A stretch of DNA of 64,000 nucleotides, taken from CANHBY01 sp046342195 (GTDB lineage Bacteria > Pseudomonadota > Gammaproteobacteria > Burkholderiales > Burkholderiaceae_C). The stretch is from assembly GCA_046342195.1 (NCBI GenBank), contig JBKDQE010000042.1:62001-126000 (forward strand), read 5' to 3'. This document shows positions 58,563 through 64,000 of this stretch, in pieces. Made by a program: the position numbers and the translations under genes. Each line of letters opens with the position of its first letter. Position 1 is the first letter of the stretch. The notes beneath the pieces are model-generated. The model was given only the letters and a program-made list of their open reading frames with translations, was not told the DNA's origin and made no database searches.

Positions 58563-60653
58563 GTGAGTGCTCAGCCAGCCCGTGTTTGCCACGCCGTGGT
58601 CTCGGTGGCGGTGGAGCTTCCTCAGCACAGTGGTTTGACGGGGCCTCTGGACTACCTGGCTCCGCACCCCTTGCCGCGGGGCACTTTGGTTCGTGTTCCT
58701 TTGGGTTCTCGCGAAGTGGCCGGGGTGGTTTGGGGCGAAGGGGAAAGGGCGCCTCACTCTGGCCTCAAATTGATTTCAGAAATTCTCGAAGCGGTGCCGC
58801 CCTTGTCACTTCCATGGTGCGATATGGCCGATTTTACGGCCACCTACTACCAGCGCAGTGTGGGTGAGGTGGCCCTCAGCGTACTGCCTCCTGAGTTGCG
58901 CAAACTGGGTCATGACGCGTGGTTGAAACGTTTGCCGCGATGGCAACGTGACTTTGAAAAAGGCGAGCCTTCTCTGATTTTGCCTCATGCCCCTGAGCCC
59001 ACGCCAGAACAAGCCGAGGTGCTGGCCTCTTGGGCATCATTGGTGCAACAGGCCGCCCCGACCGTGCTTCTGCATGGAAGCACGGGAAGCGGCAAAACCG
59101 AGGTCTACCTGCGCGCCGCAGACCTCGCCCTGACTCAAGGCAGGCAGGTGCTGATTTTGGTTCCGGAAATCAACCTCACCCCCCAGCTGGAAGCCCGTGT
59201 GGTGGCGCGCTTTGCCCACCGTACTGTGGTGTCTCTTCACAGCGGCTTGTCTCCGGTTCAGCGCCTCAAAAATTGGTTCCATGCCCACATGGGTTGGGCC
59301 GATTTGATTCTGGGCACACGGCTTTCTGTATGGGCCTCTATACCGCGGCTGGGTTTGATTGTGGTTGATGAAGAGCATGATCCCTCTTACAAGCAGCAAG
59401 ATGGGGCGCGTTATTCAGCCCGGGATCTCGCGGTTTATCGGGGCAAACGCGAGGGGGTGCCAGTCATTCTGGGCTCAGCGACCCCTTCCTTGGAAACCTG
59501 GCAACGTGCCCAGCAGGGCCGCTATACCCTGTTACAGATGCCTCAGCGTGTGGGCGGAGGCGCTTGGCCCCAAGTGTGTTTTGTGGACATGACCAAGCAA
59601 CCCAAGGGTGCTGGGGCATCGGCTTTGTCTCCGCCGTTGCTGGCGGCCATTCAACAGCGCATTGACTCGGGAGAGCAAAGCCTGGTGTTTCTGAACCGAC
59701 GGGGCTATGCCCCCGTGCTGCACTGTGGGGAGTGTGGCTGGAAAAGTGACTGTTTGCATTGCACGGCTTGGCGGGTTTTTCATAAACTGGACCGCACCTT
59801 GAGGTGCCATCATTGCGGTTTTACTGAAAGAGTACCTCAAGCCTGCCCGAAATGCGGCAACCCCGATATTGCTCCCCTGGGGCGTGGTACCGAAAAACTG
59901 GAAGAGCAGTTGGCTCAATTGTTGCGCGGGGCTGATGGAGGGGCGGCACGCGTGATGCGAATTGATGCCGACAGCACCCGCGCCAAGGGCGCCCTGGAAA
60001 GCCAACTCAGTGCCGTCCATGCGGGCGAGGTCGATGTGTTGGTGGGCACCCAGATGATCACCAAGGGCCATGATTTTCGTCGTATCACCTTGGTGGCTGC
60101 GGTGAATCCTGATGCCTCGCTGTTCAGCAGTGATTTTCGCTCCCCCGAGCGATTGTTTGCCTTGCTGATGCAAGCCGGAGGGCGGGCTGGGCGTGATGCG
60201 ATTCATGCAGGCCGTAGCGAAATGTGGATTCAAACCTGGAACCCCGGGCATGCGCTGTATGCGGCATTGCGGCAGCATGACTTTGAAGGGTTTGCACAAG
60301 GGCAACTGCAAGAACGTGAATGTGCTGGCTTGCCACCCTTTTCTCACTTGGCCCTGATGCGTGCCGAAGCCCAAAGCCCGGAGGCCGCGCGCCAATTTTT
60401 GCAAATGGCCTCTGCTCGAGGGGCTGAATTGCCTCAGGCTGAACAGGTGGTTTTATACCCACCTGTGCCCCTGGCCGTGGCCCGGGTGGCGAATGTGGAT
60501 CGAATGCATATGCTGATTGAGTCGGCTTCACGCCCGGCTCTGCAACAATTTTTGGCCCACTGGGTGCCCTTTTTGCATTTTTTGCGCAAAGAACTCAAGG
60601 GCCCGCAGCGTATTTTACGTTGGGCCGTCGATGTCGACCCTCTCTCGATTTGA
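58563..60653 (+). CDS. priA: Primosomal helicase PriA
   Basis: 696 residues, restart helicase for stalled forks. GSTGSGKTEVYLRA is Walker A, LIVVDEEHDPSYKQ the DEEH box, and LGSATPSLETW motif III. Zinc cysteines lie in HCGECGWKSDCLHC and CHHCGF...CPKCGN (about residues 392-438), and the C-terminal helicase lobe has LVGTQMITKGHDF. Starts with GTG at 58563. It follows the DnaA-box spacer. Confidence 0.96.
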   Translation: MSAQPARVCHAVVSVAVELPQHSGLTGPLDYLAPHPLPRGTLVRVPLGSREVAGVVWGEGERAPHSGLKLISEILEAVPPLSLPWCDMADFTATYYQRSVGEVALSVLPPELRKLGHDAWLKRLPRWQRDFEKGEPSLILPHAPEPTPEQAEVLASWASLVQQAAPTVLLHGSTGSGKTEVYLRAADLALTQGRQVLILVPEINLTPQLEARVVARFAHRTVVSLHSGLSPVQRLKNWFHAHMGWADLILGTRLSVWASIPRLGLIVVDEEHDPSYKQQDGARYSARDLAVYRGKREGVPVILGSATPSLETWQRAQQGRYTLLQMPQRVGGGAWPQVCFVDMTKQPKGAGASALSPPLLAAIQQRIDSGEQSLVFLNRRGYAPVLHCGECGWKSDCLHCTAWRVFHKLDRTLRCHHCGFTERVPQACPKCGNPDIAPLGRGTEKLEEQLAQLLRGADGGAARVMRIDADSTRAKGALESQLSAVHAGEVDVLVGTQMITKGHDFRRITLVAAVNPDASLFSSDFRSPERLFALLMQAGGRAGRDAIHAGRSEMWIQTWNPGHALYAALRQHDFEGFAQGQLQERECAGLPPFSHLALMRAEAQSPEAARQFLQMASARGAELPQAEQVVLYPPVPLAVARVANVDRMHMLIESASRPALQQFLAHWVPFLHFLRKELKGPQRILRWAVDVDPLSI

Positions 60654-60771
60654 CGCCGGTGCCAAGGCCAGACACTGACAATTAAAAGCTACCATCGCTG
60701 ATTGCCATTACAGCCATCAAAAGCTTTGCATAGGCTTGATGCCACCCTGTTTGTATGCTTAAAGGAGAACC

Positions 60772-62574
60772 GTGTTGGACTGGAGTCAGGAAATTTTGAA
60801 CAGCCTGAAGTGGTTGCTGATGGCCTATGGATCGGCCCTTTTAGGGGGTGGGTTGGTGGCGATGCTACTCATGAATTTTACCCGCTGGGGGCGCCAATTC
60901 AAGCAACTCGCGGTTCCGTATTTTTCCCCTCAGCAAAGCTGGCGGCCTTTGCTGGCGGTGGCTTTATTGCTTTTTTTGGCCCTGTTTGCAGTACGTCTGA
61001 GCGTGCTATTTTCAAATTGGTCAAAAATGTTTTATGACTCTTTACAAGATAAAAACCAGGAAGCTTTTTGGATGGCGATTGTCCTGTTTCTGACCCTCGC
61101 AGTCATCTATATTGGCCGCGAGTTGATCAGCTTTTACGTTCAGCAGGCGTTTGAAATTCACTGGCGAACCTGGAGCAATGAGGTTTTACTCCAGGATTGG
61201 TTTTCTGGTGCGGCCTACTACCGAGGCCAATTTTTGCCCGAACCCGTAGACAACCCTGACCAGCGTGTGCAGGTGGATATTGACGAGTTTGTCAGGTTTT
61301 CGGTGTCGCTCGCTGTGGGTATGGTGCGTTCTCTGGTATCGCTGGTTGAGTTTACAGCCATGTTGTGGGTTTTGTCGGGGCCTTTGAGTTTGATGGGCAA
61401 AGAAATCCCCCATGGCATGGTTTTCATGGTGTACCTTTATGTTTTGGCCGCCTCGGTATTGGCCTTCAAGATCGGTCGTCCCCTGATTCGGTTGAACTTT
61501 CTGGCCGAAAAACTTTCGGCCAATTTTCGTTATGCCTTGGTGCGGCTGCGCGAATACTCGGAGAGTATTGCATTTTTTCGCGGCGAGGCGGTCGAGCAAG
61601 CTGTTTTATCATCCCGATTCCAGGCGCTGATTGCCAATTTTTGGGCACTGGTTTACCGTAATTTATTCTTCCAAGGCTTCAATTTTACGGTTGGTCAAGC
61701 TGCGGTAATTTTTCCTTATGTGATTCAAGCCAAGCGTTATTTTGATGGTGAAATCAAGCTCGGCGATGTCATGCAAACCGGCAGTGCCTTCCGGGAGGTC
61801 GAAGATGCCTTGTCTTTTTTCCGCCGAGCCTACGATGATTTTGCGAAATACCGTGCCGTCCTTGATCGCTTAACCAGTTTTGTTGAGGCCAATGGTCAAG
61901 CGCGCCATTTGCCAAGGATCAAAACCTTTGAATCAACCGCTCTGGTGCTGCAAAATGTGCAAATCACGGGGCCTGATCGGGAACCTTTGTTGGAAGGCCT
62001 GGAGTTTTCCTTACAAGCCGGCGAAGCCTTGCTGATTAAAGGGCCTTCAGGCAGCGGTAAGACCACTCTTTTACGTAGCTTGGCTGGCCTGTGGCCTTTC
62101 GTGGCAGGCCAGATGGGGCGACCACTGGGTAGCCAGGCTTTGTTTCTGTCTCAAAAGCCCTACCTGCCTTTGGGCACCTTCAGGGCCTCATTGACCTATC
62201 CGGCCCCCGATGCCAGCACGCCAAGCCTTCTGGAGGCTTTGCACAAGGTGCAACTTTCTCATTTGGCCGACCGACTGGATCAAGAGGCTGATTGGTCGCG
62301 TATTTTGTCTTTGGGTGAGCAGCAGCGCTTGGCCTTTGCGCGTGTGCTCATCAACCGCCCCGCGATTGTGTTTCTTGATGAGGCCACGTCGGCCATGGAT
62401 GAAGGCCTCGAACATGCCCTCTACCGGCTTTTGCAAACTGAACTGCCAGACTGCATTGTGGTCAGTGTCGGCCACCGTAGCACACTGGCTCAATTTCACC
62501 CGCATTCTCTTGAAATTCTGGGCGGGGCCAAGGCCGGGCAATGGAGGTGGTCATCAATCCATCCCTTGCCCTGA
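60772..62574 (+). CDS. SbmA/YddA-type ABC transporter (fused permease-ATPase)
   Basis: 600 residues. The N-terminal ABC_membrane_2 domain (about six helices, with WSKMFYDSLQDKNQEAFWMAI and NPDQRVQVDIDEFVRF typical of SbmA/BacA/YddA) is fused to an ATPase with GPSGSGKTTLLRSLAG (Walker A), LSLGEQQRLAFARVLI (signature) and PAIVFLDEATSAMDE (Walker B). Relatives handle peptides, long-chain acyls or cobalamin; the cargo is unknown here. GTG start at 60772 with AAGGAG about 8 bases before. Confidence 0.9.
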   Translation: MLDWSQEILNSLKWLLMAYGSALLGGGLVAMLLMNFTRWGRQFKQLAVPYFSPQQSWRPLLAVALLLFLALFAVRLSVLFSNWSKMFYDSLQDKNQEAFWMAIVLFLTLAVIYIGRELISFYVQQAFEIHWRTWSNEVLLQDWFSGAAYYRGQFLPEPVDNPDQRVQVDIDEFVRFSVSLAVGMVRSLVSLVEFTAMLWVLSGPLSLMGKEIPHGMVFMVYLYVLAASVLAFKIGRPLIRLNFLAEKLSANFRYALVRLREYSESIAFFRGEAVEQAVLSSRFQALIANFWALVYRNLFFQGFNFTVGQAAVIFPYVIQAKRYFDGEIKLGDVMQTGSAFREVEDALSFFRRAYDDFAKYRAVLDRLTSFVEANGQARHLPRIKTFESTALVLQNVQITGPDREPLLEGLEFSLQAGEALLIKGPSGSGKTTLLRSLAGLWPFVAGQMGRPLGSQALFLSQKPYLPLGTFRASLTYPAPDASTPSLLEALHKVQLSHLADRLDQEADWSRILSLGEQQRLAFARVLINRPAIVFLDEATSAMDEGLEHALYRLLQTELPDCIVVSVGHRSTLAQFHPHSLEILGGAKAGQWRWSSIHPLP

Positions 62575-62700
62575 CGTGTCAAGACCTGGCTGATGGTGAC
62601 GTGTTTTTTCAGGACTCACCCGTTGTGATGAGGTTTTGCCTGACTGACGATAAAATTGGGTGCTTGACATTGCTGACCCATCTGCCCTGAGCTGCTGATT

Positions 62701-63399
62701 ATGTACACACTTGTTCTTATTCGCCATGGTGAGTCCACCTGGAATTTGGAAAACCGTTTTACCGGCTGGACTGACGTTGATCTCACCACCACGGGTGTCG
62801 CTCAAGCGCAAGAGGCCGGGCGGCTTTTGCGGGAGGCAGGGTTTGAGTTTGATGTTGCTTATACCTCAGTGCTCAAGCGTGCCATTCATACCCTGGGCCA
62901 CTGCCTCGATGCCATGGACAGGGCATGGCTGCCTGTCGTGAAATGTTGGCAACTCAATGAGCGCCATTACGGTGCGCTTCAGGGCCTCAATAAGGCTGAA
63001 ACAGCGCAAAAGTACGGCGCAGATCAAGTGTTGCTCTGGCGTCGCAGTTATGACACTCCGCCGCCCCCTTTGGCTGAAGGTGATACTCGCCGGGAAGTGA
63101 ATGATCCACGTTATGCCCGGCTTGACCCGCGCGATATTCCCCTCACTGAATGCCTGAAGGACACCGTGGCTCGCGTGTTGCCCCTTTGGAACCACGAACT
63201 GGCGCCAGCCATCCGCTCAGGCCAACGTCTGGTGATTGCCGCCCATGGCAACAGCATACGGGCGCTGGTGAAGTACCTGGACAATCTTTCTGATCGTGAC
63301 ATCGTTGGGCTGAACATCCCCAACGGGATCCCGCTTGTTTATGATCTGGATGCCGAGCTGCGTCCGTTGCGTCACCGCTACCTTGGGCATCCCGAATAA
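62701..63399 (+). CDS. gpmA: 2,3-bisphosphoglycerate-dependent phosphoglycerate mutase
   Basis: 232 residues. LIRHGESTWNLENRFTGWTDVDLTTTG holds the catalytic His (about 9) that is phosphorylated; ERHYGALQGLNKAETAQKYG and VIAAHGNSIRALVKYL with the second His follow. Glycolysis enzyme. Followed by a good terminator. In relatives it lies near the rhodanese-grxC-secB genes, which are 43 kb away here. Confidence 0.96.
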   Translation: MYTLVLIRHGESTWNLENRFTGWTDVDLTTTGVAQAQEAGRLLREAGFEFDVAYTSVLKRAIHTLGHCLDAMDRAWLPVVKCWQLNERHYGALQGLNKAETAQKYGADQVLLWRRSYDTPPPPLAEGDTRREVNDPRYARLDPRDIPLTECLKDTVARVLPLWNHELAPAIRSGQRLVIAAHGNSIRALVKYLDNLSDRDIVGLNIPNGIPLVYDLDAELRPLRHRYLGHPE

Positions 63400-63415
63400 G
63401 CCCCATGGGTTGATG

Positions 63416-63438
63416 ACCGGGCTTGATGCCCGGCTTTT
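63416..63438 (+). terminator. Rho-independent terminator after gpmA
   Basis: CCGGGC (63417-63422), loop TTGAT, GCCCGG (63428-63433), then CTTTT: a GC-rich stem followed by a T run on the plus strand, about 17 bp after the gpmA stop. Confidence 0.8.
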
Positions 63439-63571
63439 GAGTATGTGCGGGGTGAGATCTGAGAAAACGGCATCATAAAAAGCGGCATCAGTCAAGATTG
63501 AAGCACTCAAGTCATGGTGTGACGGGTCGATATTTTGAATAAATCAACCCCACTCATAGAAAGCAGTGAAT

Positions 63572-64000
63572 ATGTTTGGCTCAGCAACACCCCACAGCAT
63601 GAAAAACAATTTCAGCAACGCTTACCGTGAGGTGAGTGTGCAAACGGGCGTACTCAACGCCTCTCCGCATCAGTTGGTTTTAATGCTGTTTGATGGGTTT
63701 CTTGAATCTGTTTCTCGGGCCCGTGGGGCCATTGCCGCGCAAAATATTGAATTGAAATGTCAATCGATCATTCGCGCGGTGCGCATCATAGACGAGGGCC
63801 TGAGAACCAATTTGAATCTTCAGCAGGGTGGCGCCTTGGCGGCCGATTTGGATGCCCTTTACGGGTACATCATGATGCGTCTGACCTATGCGAACATTCA
63901 CAACCATATCGCGGCCCTGGAGGAGTGTTCACGACTCATCGAGCCGATCCGCAACGCCTGGATTGCCATTGGCTCATCACAAGCATTGTCAGCCTCATGA
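63572..64000 (+). CDS. fliS: Flagellin chaperone FliS
   Basis: 142 residues (ATG 63572; a GTG at 63566 would add two). FliS keeps flagellin soluble before export. NAYREVSVQTGVLNASPHQLVLMLFDGFLESVSRAR near the N-terminus and DLDALYGYIMMRLTYANIHNH near residue 90 are the helices of the family, and the stop TGA ends exactly at 64000. More flagellar genes probably lie to the right. Confidence 0.92.
   Translation: MFGSATPHSMKNNFSNAYREVSVQTGVLNASPHQLVLMLFDGFLESVSRARGAIAAQNIELKCQSIIRAVRIIDEGLRTNLNLQQGGALAADLDALYGYIMMRLTYANIHNHIAALEECSRLIEPIRNAWIAIGSSQALSAS

Overview
The window looks like a chromosomal segment of a betaproteobacterium of the order Burkholderiales. The evidence is gene order: carA-carB-greA-DUF4149-(yhbY/rlmE)-ftsH-folP, the rhodanese-grxC-secB-gpsA string, and a run of conserved genes (apaH, acnA, sbcB, comEC, yihY, aroC, DUF58/TgpA, hemE, priA, gpmA, fliS). 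This is inferred from synteny and protein likeness; no search was run.

Positions 1-14252 hold a complete type III-B (Cmr) CRISPR-Cas locus, all on the minus strand, read from 14252 down to 13. In order: a CARF protein of the NE0113 family with a C-terminal winged-helix-like region; cmr1; cas10/cmr2 (HD and GGDD motifs both intact); cmr3; cmr4; cmr5; cmr6; cas6; csx16 (ring-nuclease family); a Card1/Can2-type CARF nuclease; and an unusual four-gene adaptation module. That module is a divergent cas2, a catalytically complete cas1, a second cas1-like gene without catalytic residues, and an ordinary cas2. No CRISPR array lies inside the window; it is probably just beyond the left edge. The set suggests a system that cuts RNA, makes cyclic oligoadenylate, fires a CARF nuclease and then degrades the signal.

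Positions 14274-20992 carry an IS/MITE remnant, a bifunctional penicillin-binding protein, gpsA-secB-grxC-rhodanese, an IS4-type transposase remnant ending against a tRNA-Ser(TGA) gene, and apaH. Positions 21041-29916 carry a CBS/DUF21 membrane protein, two small envelope proteins, acnA, sbcB and a TPR/GT41 (SPINDLY-type) glycosyltransferase. Positions 30093-31649 hold a 518-residue orphan protein with an AT-rich centre and long homopolymer runs, probably acquired by transfer. Positions 31770-44733 carry ribE, ribD, a cyclase-FHA protein, comEC, DUF2069, yihY, a CBS protein, aroC, the TgpA/DUF58 pair and a cold-shock gene.

Positions 45322-55082 are the carAB-greA-yhbY-rlmE-ftsH-folP housekeeping block. 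folP now ends inside a MITE. Positions 55362-64000 carry cysK, a membrane methyltransferase, hemE, an AT-rich spacer with clustered DnaA-box-like sites (a possible replication origin), priA, an SbmA/YddA-type ABC transporter, gpmA and fliS. A repeat family with GGGAACCTCTGCAAAAC-type ends occurs at 14274-14494, 37953-38115 and 55053-55203.

Most interesting are the doubled cas1/cas2 module, the CARF-winged-helix protein at the head of the cas locus, the dyad shared by the interference and adaptation promoter regions, and the DnaA-box cluster between hemE and priA.
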